Of a DNA stretch of 16,333 bases, positions 6,919 through 14,092 are shown in pieces. The notes under the pieces are model-generated. The model was not told where the DNA came from. It did not search any database and saw only the letters and a list, made by a program, of their open reading frames with translations. The position numbers were made by a program, and so were the translations under genes. Each line of letters opens with the position of its first letter. The stretch's first letter is position 1. Source of the DNA: JAMWZF01 sp041628615. Lineage in GTDB: Bacteria > Pseudomonadota > Alphaproteobacteria > Rhodobacterales > Rhodobacteraceae. The DNA lies in the NCBI GenBank assembly GCA_041628615.1, contig JBFKOW010000071.1, forward strand, positions 1 to 16,333, given 5' to 3'.

Positions 6919-7467
6919 ATGAACGACGCACTGGACCTGGGTGAGGATCCGTCGCTTCTTCTGGTCGACGACGACGAACCCTTTCTCCGGCGTCTCGCCA
7001 AGGCCATGGAAAAGCGCGGCTTCTCGGTCGAGACCGCGGACAGCGTGGCGGCCGGCAAGGCCATCGCCACTGCCCGGCCCCCGGCCTACGCCGTGGTCGA
7101 CCTGCGGCTCGAGGACGGCAACGGGCTCGACGTGGTAGAGACCCTGCGCGGGCGGCGGCCCGACGCCCGGATCGTGGTGCTGACCGGCTACGGCGCCATC
7201 GCCACCGCCGTCGCGGCGGTCAAGATCGGCGCCACCGACTACCTGTCGAAACCGGCCGACGCCACCGACGTGACCAACGCACTGCTGGCCAAGTCCGACG
7301 AACTGCCGCCGCCGCCGGAAAACCCGATGAGCGCCGACCGGGTGCGCTGGGAACACATCCAGCGGGTCTACGAGCTTTGCGACCGGAACGTGTCCGAGAC
7401 CGCGCGGCGGCTGAACATGCACCGGCGGACGCTGCAACGGATCCTGGCCAAGCGCAGCCCGCGCTAG
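6919..7467 (+). CDS. regA: Redox response regulator RegA/PrrA (182 aa)
   Basis: RegA is the DNA-binding partner of RegB. Receiver residues are all present: acidic pocket Asp17-Asp19 (VDDDE), phospho-acceptor Asp61 (VVDLRLEDG), Thr89 (VLTGYG) and Lys111 (LSKPAD). A proline linker (LPPPPENP, about 129-136) leads to a Fis-type helix-turn-helix at about 155-176 (NVSETARRLNMHRRTLQRIL). The length matches the 180-184 residues normal for the family. The ATG at 6919 has a strong AAGGAGGAG (6905-6913) upstream, so longer starts at 6841 can be discarded. Unlike R. capsulatus, no hvrA follows; a convergent LysR gene ends 8 bases downstream. Confidence 0.97.
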   Translation: MNDALDLGEDPSLLLVDDDEPFLRRLAKAMEKRGFSVETADSVAAGKAIATARPPAYAVVDLRLEDGNGLDVVETLRGRRPDARIVVLTGYGAIATAVAAVKIGATDYLSKPADATDVTNALLAKSDELPPPPENPMSADRVRWEHIQRVYELCDRNVSETARRLNMHRRTLQRILAKRSPR

Positions 7468-7475
7468 GGCCGCGT

Positions 7476-8375
7476 TCAGGCCACCGCTGCGGCCCGGTCC
7501 GCCGCCGCCTCGGCCCGCAGCCAGCGCAGGAAGGTCATCAGCGCCGGACCGGTGCGTTCCGGGCGGGTCAGCAGGTGATAGGCCACGTCGGCATCGGTCT
7601 CGCGGTAGACCGCGACAAGCCGGCCGGCGGCGATCTCGGCCGCCGCCACCGGCTCGGGCATCGCGGTGATCCCCATCCCGGCGCGCACCGCCTCGCGCAC
7701 CAGTTCGTCGTTGGCGAGGATCCGCAGCGCCGCGACCTGCGACAGGTCGAGCCCGTTGGCCTCGGCGAAGAACCGCTCCTCCAGCGGTCCCTGCCGCAAC
7801 AGCCAGGTCTGGTCGCGCAGCCGCGACAGGTCCGACACCACGCCGCCGGGGACCAGCCCGGGCCGGGCGACCACCACGAAGCCCGCCGGCAAGAGCATCT
7901 CCGAATGGGTGCCGGGCCAGTCGCCGTGGCCGTAGCGCACCGCCGCGTCCACGCCGTCGCGGCGCAGGTCGGCCAGCGCGACCGAGGGCAGGATCTCGAC
8001 CTCGATCTCCGGGTGCCGGGCCCAGAACCCGTGCAGCCGGGGCAGCAGCCAGCCGGCGGCGAAGGACGGTGTCACCGCGATCCGCAGCGGGCGCAGCCGG
8101 TCCCGCTCGGCAAGGTCGCGCACCGCCGCGGCGATGGTGCCGAACCCGGCGGTCAGGCCCTCGGCCAGCGGCGCGCCGTCCTCGGTCGCCACCATGCGCT
8201 GCCCGTCGCGGACCAGAAGCGGGCAGCCGAAATGCGATTCGAGCCGGCGGACATGCTGCGACACCGCCGCGTGGGTGACGTTCAGCTCCCGCGCCGCCGC
8301 CGACAGCGACCCCAGCCGGACCGCCGACTCGAAGGCCCGCAGCGCCGCGAGGGAGGGAATGTCGCGCCAGTCCAT
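7476..8375 (-). CDS. LysR-type transcriptional regulator, GcvA-like (299 aa)
   Basis: The N-terminal winged helix-turn-helix spans about residues 8-65 (GSLSAAARELNVTHAAVSQHVRRLESHFG at 22-50). It is followed by a periplasmic-binding-protein-like effector domain from about 93 (LRPLRIAVTPSFAAGWLLPRL). Blocks such as GVDAAVRYGHGDWPG and LANDELVREAVRAGMGITAMPE are typical of the GcvA/AmpR branch. The effector is unknown. The gene converges on regA with an 8-base gap and is divergent from a candidate small gene at 8474. Its ATG at 8375 lies 2 bases from a perfect dyad with T-N11-A geometry, which suggests autoregulation. No real Shine-Dalgarno is present. Confidence 0.9.
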   Translation of the reverse strand: MDWRDIPSLAALRAFESAVRLGSLSAAARELNVTHAAVSQHVRRLESHFGCPLLVRDGQRMVATEDGAPLAEGLTAGFGTIAAAVRDLAERDRLRPLRIAVTPSFAAGWLLPRLHGFWARHPEIEVEILPSVALADLRRDGVDAAVRYGHGDWPGTHSEMLLPAGFVVVARPGLVPGGVVSDLSRLRDQTWLLRQGPLEERFFAEANGLDLSQVAALRILANDELVREAVRAGMGITAMPEPVAAAEIAAGRLVAVYRETDADVAYHLLTRPERTGPALMTFLRWLRAEAAADRAAAVA

Positions 8376-8377
8376 AC

Positions 8378-8411
8378 CTGTAAGTCTGACTTACAGTTCT
8401 GAAATATTCAA
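8378..8411 (-). promoter_or_regulatory. LysR-type box and candidate promoter at the regulator's own start
   Basis: CTGTAAGTCTGACTTACAG (8378-8396) is a perfect dyad with 8-bp arms and contains T-N11-A (T8381, A8393), the LysR-family box. On the minus strand TTGAAT (8406-8411) is a fair -35. The 17-base-spaced CAGACT (8383-8388) lies within the dyad, 7 bases before the ATG. A bound regulator would cover the -10 and the start codon. Confidence 0.55.
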
Positions 8412-8473
8412 GACTGGCGGCTCCGGCGCGGCCATCCTAGATCTCCGGCAATCCCCATCCCGTGGAGTCCGCC

Positions 8474-8644
8474 ATGATCTCGATCTTCGCCGATGCCTTC
8501 CGCACCGCCGCCCGCCAGTCCCCGTGGGACGAGGACCGCCCTGTCCGCCGCCCCGCCGCCGACCGCACCGCCGTCGACCTCGGACGCTCGCGCCGCCGGG
8601 CCGAGCACGACGCCGGCGACACCGGAGCCGCGGCGCAGGACTGA
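8474..8644 (+). CDS. Candidate small protein of unknown function (56 aa)
   Basis: I do not recognise this gene. It starts MISIFADAFRTAARQSPWDE. It has a short amphipathic N-terminus, then an arginine- and aspartate-rich, probably disordered remainder ending in GAAAQD. Support for coding is a purine-rich GTGGAG 6-7 bases before the ATG, a strongly G/C-biased third codon position like its neighbours, and its place divergent from a LysR regulator. A strong stem-loop follows 28 bases after the stop. Against it, random open frames are common at this GC content and there is no domain. The in-frame GTG at 8462 is an alternative start. Confidence 0.4.
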   Translation: MISIFADAFRTAARQSPWDEDRPVRRPAADRTAVDLGRSRRRAEHDAGDTGAAAQD

Positions 8645-8672
8645 TCCGCGCCCGCGCCCGCAGACCACGGCC

Positions 8673-8698
8673 GCCGGGGCCCGAAACCGGCCCCCGGC
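8673..8698 (+). terminator. GC-rich stem-loop after the small gene, possible terminator
   Basis: GCCGGGGCC (8673-8681) pairs with GGCCCCCGGC (8689-8698) over 9 bp with one bulged C, around a 7-base loop CGAAACC. No T-run follows, so any termination would be of the weak alphaproteobacterial kind. The loop contains part of a CCCGAAAC octamer that recurs 20 bases later. Confidence 0.3.
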
Positions 8699-8707
8699 GC
8701 CCGAAAC
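8680..8707 (+). repeat. Tandem CCCGAAAC octamers, 20-bp period
   Basis: CCCGAAAC occurs at 8680-8687 and 8700-8707, two helical turns apart on the same face. The only other copies I find in the window are the inverted pair in the crtA-crtI spacer. Confidence 0.4.
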
Positions 8708-8856
8708 AGACCCTGACACGGGCGATTCCGGCCCGAACATCACGACCCCTCGCGCGCCGGTGATCGCAAACCGGCGCCGCAGTCCCCATATATGTCAGGT
8801 GCAACCGGGCGTCCGCGCCCACCGGACATGGACGCCCCCGATCAAAGGAGCGCACC

Positions 8857-9177
8857 ATGTTCAAACGTCTCTTCTGCAGTGCCCTGGTGTTCGGCGCCGC
8901 CGCGCTGGCGCCGCCGGCGACGGCCCAGACCCTCCCCTGCGTCCCGCGCGACAGCCTTGCCGAGGGGCTCGCGCAGACCTATGGCGAGCGGCAGATCGGC
9001 GCGGGGCTGCAGGGCCCGTTCCGGCTCGTCGAGGTCTGGACCTCCGCCGAAACCGGCACCTTCACCATCTTCATCACCGAACCGGGCGGCTGGAGCTGCA
9101 TCGTCGCCACCGGCGACCACTGGTTCGTCGCCGATCCGCCGCCCGAGACCGGGCCCGACGAGGGCGTCGCCGGCTGA
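8857..9177 (+). CDS. Small exported protein with two cysteines, function unknown (106 aa)
   Basis: The N-terminus is a clear Sec signal peptide: MFKR, a hydrophobic stretch to about residue 20, and a probable AxA-type cut after PPATAQ or just before it. The mature protein is about 80 residues. It contains LPCVPRD near its start and WSCIVATGDHW near its end, so the two remaining cysteines could form a disulfide in the periplasm. The segment LVEVWTSAETGTFTIFIT looks like paired beta-strands. I recall similar hypothetical proteins in Rhodobacteraceae but know no function. AAAGGAG (8844-8850) lies 6 bases before the ATG. Its stop is 4 bases from the convergent HD-domain gene. Confidence 0.8.
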   Translation: MFKRLFCSALVFGAAALAPPATAQTLPCVPRDSLAEGLAQTYGERQIGAGLQGPFRLVEVWTSAETGTFTIFITEPGGWSCIVATGDHWFVADPPPETGPDEGVAG

Positions 9178-9187
9178 CCGCTCAGCC
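9172..9187. terminator. Hairpin built from two convergent stop codons
   Basis: GGCTGA (9172-9177) and TCAGCC (9182-9187) are perfect 6-bp arms around CCGC. The left arm ends with the TGA of the exported-protein gene and the right arm begins with the complement of the HD gene's TGA. It could act on transcripts of both strands, but it is short and has no T-run. Confidence 0.25.
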
Positions 9188-9778
9188 CAGCGCCGAAAGC
9201 AGGGCCGCGTGCCGCGCCAGGTAGGCCGCGCGCACCTCCACCGGGGGGCGCAGCGCGATGTCCAGCCCGTCGACCAGCCCTTCGGCGGGGCGGCCGAAGA
9301 ACCGGCCCGCCTCGGCCTCGGTGAACCCGGCGATGCGGGTCGCCTCCATCCACGCCGACACCCGGTCCGCCTGCTTGATCTTCTTCTTCACCGCCGCCGG
9401 GATCGCCGCCGGCAGGCCGAAGCGCAGGTGGATCGCCGTCTGCAACCGGGCGTCCAGCGCGCCGTAGCCCGGCCCTACCGCCGCCTTCACCGGCGAGATC
9501 ATGTCGCCGATGACGTATTCGGGAGCGTCGTGCAAGAGCGCCGCCAGTTGCCAGCGCGGCGGCGCCTTCGGGTCAATCCGGCGAAAGATCGCCTCGACCA
9601 GCAGCGAATGCTCGGCCACCGAATAGGGCCAGTCGCCCTCGGTCTGGCCGTTCCAGCGGGCGACGAAGGCGAGCCCGTGGGCGATGTCCTCGATCTCGAT
9701 GTCCATCGGCGTCGGGTCGAGAAGGTCGAGCCGGCGGCCGGAAAGCATCCGTTGCCAGGCGCGGGGGGTGGCGGGCAT
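9182..9778 (-). CDS. HD-domain phosphohydrolase (YfbR-like nucleotidase fold, 198 aa)
   Basis: Metal-binding residues of the HD superfamily are visible: His57 in VAEHSLLVEAIF, the His83-Asp84 pair in LLHDAPEYVIGDMISPVK, and a distal Asp138 in KQADRVSAWMEA. The HDAPE...D...PVK pattern resembles YfbR-type 5'-deoxynucleotidases, so a nucleotide monophosphate is a plausible substrate, but none is shown. The start at 9778 keeps the conserved lead-in RAWQRMLSGRRLDLLDP; AGGA lies 9 bases upstream. The gene follows bchO on the same strand after 33 bases, so it may be the last gene of the crtA-bchIDO transcript. It converges with the exported-protein gene. Confidence 0.85.
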   Translation of the reverse strand: MPATPRAWQRMLSGRRLDLLDPTPMDIEIEDIAHGLAFVARWNGQTEGDWPYSVAEHSLLVEAIFRRIDPKAPPRWQLAALLHDAPEYVIGDMISPVKAAVGPGYGALDARLQTAIHLRFGLPAAIPAAVKKKIKQADRVSAWMEATRIAGFTEAEAGRFFGRPAEGLVDGLDIALRPPVEVRAAYLARHAALLSALG

Positions 9779-9811
9779 CGGTCGGGGTCCTGTTCTGGTC
9801 CGGCCGCCTGC

Positions 9812-10735
9812 CTAGGCCGAGCCGCCGTCCGAGGCAACCGCCCCGTCGCCGTCCGGCCCGCCCACCGGCCCGCCGCCGATCCCGTCGCGGGCGAGGGTCT
9901 CGACGATCAGCGCGGCGATCCGGTCCGGCGCCTCCTCGTGCATCAGGTGGCCCAGGCCCGCCACCTCGACGAACCGGCCGTGCGGCAACCGGGCGGCGGC
10001 CTCCCGGCTCACCTCGGGCGGCACCGCGAGGTCGGCCACCCCGGCGATCAGCGTCACCGGCCCGGCGATCCGGTCCAGCCGGTCCAGAAGCCCTTCCAGC
10101 CGCCATTGCGCCATCATCGCCAGCGTGCCGTCGACATGGGCCCGGTCCGAGGCCAGCGCGGTGTAGAGCCGGATCATCTCGGCGTCCGGGCGCGACCCGG
10201 TGCCGGTCAGCAGCCGCTCGACGCTGGCCCGCCGCATCGTCGCGGCGACCATCGGCGCGGTCAGCGGGTTCAGCGCCAGCACCTTCGCCATCACCGGGAA
10301 CAGCCACCCGGCGACGCCCCTGAAGTTGCCCAGCGCCGCGTTCAGGCCGATGACCGGGATCGGGTCGGGATGGTCCAGCGCCATCCGCAGCGCGATCGCC
10401 CCGCCGGCCGAATGGCCGATCAGCGCCGCCGGGTCCCAGCCCTCCTGCGCCGCCAGCGCCGCGATGTCGGCGGCCATCGGGTCGAGGCCGCAGCGGCTCC
10501 GGGCACCCCGGCGGGTGAACCCCTGCCCCGGCAGGTCGACCGCGATGACCCGGAACCGGGCCGCGAGCAGCGGCAGCAGGCCGCGCCAGCTCTGGGTCGC
10601 GCCGCCCGCGCCGTGCAGCAGGATCAGGGCCGGCCCCCGCCCGGTCTCCTGCACATGCCAGACATGGCCACGGCAGGCGGCCTGCCGGGACAGCCCGGCA
10701 TGGGGCCAGTCATGCGCCGACGGCGGCCATCTCAT
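9812..10735 (-). CDS. bchO: Alpha/beta hydrolase BchO, magnesium-chelatase accessory (307 aa)
   Basis: BchO is an alpha/beta-hydrolase-fold protein that accompanies bchI and bchD in purple bacteria; its exact role in magnesium-protoporphyrin formation is unsettled. The start MRWPPSAHDWPHAGLSRQA is typical. The oxyanion loop HGAGG is at 41-45, the nucleophile Ser109 in GHSAGG, the acid Asp235 in GVADLAVPP, and the catalytic His263 in GLGHLMHEEAP. The triad is complete. A glycine- and aspartate-rich tail (about 286-307) extends past the fold. The ATG at 10735 lies one base after the bchD stop, indicating coupled translation; the longer frame to 10879 is inside bchD and not real. Confidence 0.93.
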   Translation of the reverse strand: MRWPPSAHDWPHAGLSRQAACRGHVWHVQETGRGPALILLHGAGGATQSWRGLLPLLAARFRVIAVDLPGQGFTRRGARSRCGLDPMAADIAALAAQEGWDPAALIGHSAGGAIALRMALDHPDPIPVIGLNAALGNFRGVAGWLFPVMAKVLALNPLTAPMVAATMRRASVERLLTGTGSRPDAEMIRLYTALASDRAHVDGTLAMMAQWRLEGLLDRLDRIAGPVTLIAGVADLAVPPEVSREAAARLPHGRFVEVAGLGHLMHEEAPDRIAALIVETLARDGIGGGPVGGPDGDGAVASDGGSA

Positions 10736-10736
10736 C

Positions 10737-12368
10737 TCAGGACCCGAGGGCCGAGGCGACGGCGGCGGACACCCGTTCGGCATCGGCCCGGGGCATCGGC
10801 AGGTAGGGCGCGGCCAGCAGCGCGGCCAGCTCGGCGAGCGCCGGTTCGGGCCGGCGGCCGGTGTCGATGACAAGCGCATCGGCCCCCGCCCCGGCCAGCA
10901 GCCGCGCCATGCTGCGGGCGTCCTCGGCGGCGGCGGCGCGGTCGGGCGATCCGTCCAGCGCGACGTTGGCCCGTCCGTCGGTCAGCAGGCAGACGGTCGG
11001 GGTCATGCCGTGCCGCCGCGCGTGGTCCACCTCGGCCAGCGCCGCGCGCAGCCCGGCGGCCAGCGGGGTGCCGCCGCCGCCCGGCAGGGCCGCCAGCCGG
11101 CGCTTGGTCTGCACCAGCGACCGGGTCGGCGGCAGCAGGGTCTCGGCCCCGGCGCCGCGGAACGCGATCAGCGCGACGTGGTCGCGGCGGGCATAGGCTT
11201 CGGCCAGCAGGATCTCGACCGCGCCCTTCGCCTCGGCCAGCCGGGCCAGCGCCGCGCTGCCCGAGGCGTCGACGACGAAGATCAGCAGGCGGTCGGAACA
11301 GACCTGGAAACGGCGGACATGCAGGTCGGCGCGGCGGATCACCGGGCGCGGACCGGCGCGGCCGCGCAGGCTCTGCCACGGCGCGGCGGCGCGCAGGGTG
11401 GCGATGATGTCGACCCGCGCGCCGTTGCCGGGACGGCCGGGACGCGAGGGCAGCGGGCGGCCGCGGCGGTTGCCCTTGCGGCGGGCGCCGGTGCCGGCTC
11501 CCGTGCCGGTCCGGGCCTTCCGCGCGGCCAGCCGGTCCAGCAGGTCGGGCGGGATCAGAGCCGCAATCGCCTCCAGCAGCATCTCGGCGGGCAGCGCCTC
11601 GCCCGGGGTCCCGGCGTCCTCCGGCACGTCCTCGGCGGCGTCCTCGGGCGGCGGCTCGGGTTCGGGCTCGGCCTCGGATTCGGGGAACCGGGTGGCGCGA
11701 TGCGGCAGGACCAGCGCGGCGGCGGTCTCGAGGTCCGCCGCCTCCACCACGGCGCCGCCGCGCAAGGCGGCGATGCCGCGCGCCGCGCGCAGGGTGAAGG
11801 CCGCCGCCCGGGCCGACCCGATGCCCAGACGCACCGTCAGCCCCGCCACCGCCTCGGCCATGTCGGCGGGCAGGCGCACCGAAGCGGCATCGACCGCGCC
11901 GGGCCAGTCCGTCCGCAGCCCGGCAAGGTCGGCCATCCGGGCGTCGGTCAGGTCGATCCGGAAGGCCAGCCGCTCGGCCAGCGGCGCGGGGCAGGTCTCG
12001 TCTTCCGATGCGCCTTCGTCCAGCGCGAGGAACCATTGCCCGGGATCGGCGTCCAGCGATGCGGCCAGCCGCCCGGCAAGACCCGGCGCGATGCGCTCCG
12101 CCATGGTCAGCACCGCGCCGCCCGGTTGTCCCAGCAGACCGGCGCGGCGGGCGATCCGGCCGGCGGCGAGGGTCGCGGTCAGATCGACGCCGCCGAACAG
12201 CGCCTCGTCCTCGGTCTGCGGATGCAGCCGGGGCAGGCCGGCGGCGGGCGCGGTCAGGGCGTCGCGGACCGGGCCGGACCGGGCGCGCAGCACCACGCCG
12301 CCCAGCGCCGGGTCCCGCCGGACCAGCGCAAGCGCCAGCGCGGCGCGGGTGGCGGCGGTGTCAGGCAA
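10737..12368 (-). CDS. bchD: Magnesium chelatase subunit D (543 aa)
   Basis: BchD forms the double-ring platform with BchI in the ATP-driven insertion of Mg2+ into protoporphyrin IX by BchH. The N-terminal AAA+-like half (about 1-225) has no Walker A, as is usual for BchD. An acidic, proline-rich linker spans about 228-252 (ESEAEPEPEPPPEDAAED), followed by a basic stretch near 283-315. The C-terminal integrin I-type domain has the metal site DASGSA (Asp367, Ser369, Ser371), Thr434 (GGTPLAAG) and Asp464 (LLTDGRAN). Length and domain order fit the family. It overlaps bchI by 8 bases upstream and is separated from bchO by one base. Confidence 0.96.
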   Translation of the reverse strand: MPDTAATRAALALALVRRDPALGGVVLRARSGPVRDALTAPAAGLPRLHPQTEDEALFGGVDLTATLAAGRIARRAGLLGQPGGAVLTMAERIAPGLAGRLAASLDADPGQWFLALDEGASEDETCPAPLAERLAFRIDLTDARMADLAGLRTDWPGAVDAASVRLPADMAEAVAGLTVRLGIGSARAAAFTLRAARGIAALRGGAVVEAADLETAAALVLPHRATRFPESEAEPEPEPPPEDAAEDVPEDAGTPGEALPAEMLLEAIAALIPPDLLDRLAARKARTGTGAGTGARRKGNRRGRPLPSRPGRPGNGARVDIIATLRAAAPWQSLRGRAGPRPVIRRADLHVRRFQVCSDRLLIFVVDASGSAALARLAEAKGAVEILLAEAYARRDHVALIAFRGAGAETLLPPTRSLVQTKRRLAALPGGGGTPLAAGLRAALAEVDHARRHGMTPTVCLLTDGRANVALDGSPDRAAAAEDARSMARLLAGAGADALVIDTGRRPEPALAELAALLAAPYLPMPRADAERVSAAVASALGS

Positions 12369-13365
12369 GGACCTCGTCCACCACGCGGGCGACCCGCGCG
12401 CCGCTGCCGGCCTCGTCCAGCGGATCGCGGCGCAGCCGATGGCGCAGGGCCATCCCGGCCACGGCGCGCAGGTGGGTCGGGGTCAGGGCGGTGTCGTCGC
12501 GCCACGCGGCATAGGCGCGGGCGGCCTTCAGCAGGGTCAGTTCGCCGCGCAGCCCGTCCGAGCCCAGCGCGAGACACAGCCGCGCGATCGCCTCCAGCGT
12601 CTCGGGCGGGGTCGTGAGCTGCTTCAGCGCGCCGCGGCCGGTCAGGATGCGCGCGCGGATCGCCGCGTCCTCGGCCTGCCAGCGCAGCATGAAGGCGGCG
12701 TGGTCGGTCTCGTAGGCGTCGCGGCGGCGGATCACCTCCACCCTTGTCTCGATGTCGCGGGGCGAGGTCACGTCCACCGCAAGGCCGAAGCGGTCGAGAA
12801 GCTGCGGCCGCAGCTCGCCCTCCTCCGGGTTGCCCGACCCGACAAGCACGAACCGCGCAGGGTGGCGGATCGACAGGCCCTCGCGCTCGACCACGTTCTC
12901 GCCCGACTGGGCGACGTCGAGCAGCAGGTCGACGATGTGGTCCTCGAGCAGGTTCACCTCGTCGATGTAGAGGTAGCCCCGGTTCGCCGCGGCCAGCAGG
13001 CCGGGCTGGAACGCCTTCTCGCCCGATACCAGCGCCCGCTCGATGTCGAGCGCGCCGGTCACCCGGTCCTCGCCCGCGCCCAGCGGCAGGTCGACGACCG
13101 GGGTCGGGACCTCCTCGGTCGCCTTGCCCTCGATCCCGGCCCAGGCCGGCACCTCGGCGGCCCTGGCGCTGTTCACCGGGCAGCCCCGGACCCGCCGGAT
13201 CGGCGGCAGCAGGGCGGCCAGCGCCCGGACCGCGGTGGACTTGCCGGTGCCGCGGTCGCCGAACACCAGAACGCCGCCGATCGACGGGTCGATGGCGGTG
13301 AGGATCAGGGCGGTCTTCATGTCGTCCTGGCCGACGATGGCCGAGAACGGGAACGGCTGTCTCAT
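12361..13365 (-). CDS. bchI: Magnesium chelatase ATPase subunit I (334 aa)
   Basis: BchI is the AAA+ motor of magnesium chelatase. It begins MRQPFPFSAIVGQDDMKTAL. Walker A is GDRGTGKST (36-44). Walker B is YLYIDE (131-136), followed by VNLLEDH. Sensor 1 is in GSGNPEEGELRP (Asn179), and the region of the arginine finger is QLLDRFG. The chelatase-specific insertion GCPVNSA is present. The ATG at 13365 overlaps the crtA stop as ATGA; the open frame extends upstream to 13566 only because crtA lies there. The protein is slightly shorter than the roughly 340-350 residues I expect, with no missing motif. Confidence 0.97.
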   Translation of the reverse strand: MRQPFPFSAIVGQDDMKTALILTAIDPSIGGVLVFGDRGTGKSTAVRALAALLPPIRRVRGCPVNSARAAEVPAWAGIEGKATEEVPTPVVDLPLGAGEDRVTGALDIERALVSGEKAFQPGLLAAANRGYLYIDEVNLLEDHIVDLLLDVAQSGENVVEREGLSIRHPARFVLVGSGNPEEGELRPQLLDRFGLAVDVTSPRDIETRVEVIRRRDAYETDHAAFMLRWQAEDAAIRARILTGRGALKQLTTPPETLEAIARLCLALGSDGLRGELTLLKAARAYAAWRDDTALTPTHLRAVAGMALRHRLRRDPLDEAGSGARVARVVDEVLA

Positions 13366-14072
13366 GCGGCATCCCTCGTGGTCAGCGGGGCGCTGCCGCC
13401 CCAGGTGCCCCGGTCGCCGGTGACGGCGAAGCGGGCATAGAGTTCCTCGCGGAACCAGCCTTCCTGCCGCACGGCGCGGATCGCCTCGGCATGGGGCCCG
13501 GTGCGGGCGAAGGCGGCCATGCTGGCGGCGTCGGGCCAGATCGAGAAGGTGACCTGGTGCAGCCACGGCACCTCGCCGACGCCGATCTTGAACATCACGT
13601 TGGGGTCCGCGCCGATCCGCAGCGAGATCGCCGGCGACCGGCCCCAGAACCGCAGGAGGATCCGCGGCCGGATCGTCGCGCGGGTCAGCGCGGCCAGAGG
13701 GCCGGGGGGGGAGTCAGGCTCTGACACAGGGGAAAACGGCTCGGTTCCCGACCACTGGCCGCGGCTCGACACGGGGTCGAGGAACACCGTCCAGTGTTCG
13801 GTGGCGCGGCGGGCAAAGCGGGCATGGGCCGGGCCGGTCGCGGTGCCGTCACGGGCGGCCCCGGCGCTGTCCCAGGTGGCGAGGATGCCCCAGACGGCGG
13901 TGTTCGGCACCGGGGTGAAGCCCTCGCCGGTGCCGGACCCGACCAGCTTCCAGAAGCCGATCCCCGGCGTCCGGGCCAGCGGCCGCCGCGCCGCGCCCAT
14001 CTGGACGAAGGCCCAGGCCCGATCCCGCCAGCGGGCGAAACGGTAGAGCGAAAGGGTGACGCATTGCGGCAT
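13362..14072 (-). CDS. crtA: Spheroidene monooxygenase CrtA (236 aa)
   Basis: CrtA is the heme-dependent oxygenase that converts spheroidene to spheroidenone in the presence of oxygen. Family blocks are intact: FWKLVGSGTGEGFTPVPNTAVWGILATW (about 40-67), ALTRATIRPRILLRFWG (about 128-144), and IGADPNVMFKIGVGEVPWLHQVTFSIWPD (about 152-180). A run of eight cytosines on the coding strand (13704-13711) lies in the poorly conserved linker just before ALTRATIR. The ATG at 14072 has no obvious Shine-Dalgarno. Its stop overlaps bchI as ATGA, heading a crtA-bchIDO operon as in Rhodobacter. A PpsR box lies 20 bases upstream of the start. Confidence 0.95.
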   Translation of the reverse strand: MPQCVTLSLYRFARWRDRAWAFVQMGAARRPLARTPGIGFWKLVGSGTGEGFTPVPNTAVWGILATWDSAGAARDGTATGPAHARFARRATEHWTVFLDPVSSRGQWSGTEPFSPVSEPDSPPGPLAALTRATIRPRILLRFWGRSPAISLRIGADPNVMFKIGVGEVPWLHQVTFSIWPDAASMAAFARTGPHAEAIRAVRQEGWFREELYARFAVTGDRGTWGGSAPLTTRDAA

Positions 14073-14092
14073 GGCGGGCGGAACTCGCGGTC

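Noticed and set aside
7451..7465. AGCGC/GCGCT stem at the end of regA as a terminator
   Set aside because: The arms have five bases, the stem lies within the coding sequence, and no T-run follows.
8379..8395. TGT...ACA palindrome upstream of the LysR gene as a third PpsR box
   Set aside because: The spacing is 11, not 12, bases. The odd-centred dyad with T-N11-A fits a LysR-family site better.
8786..8795. CATATATG as the -10 of the exported-protein gene
   Set aside because: It is strikingly AT-rich for this DNA, but no acceptable -35 lies 16-18 bases upstream, so I do not list it as a promoter.
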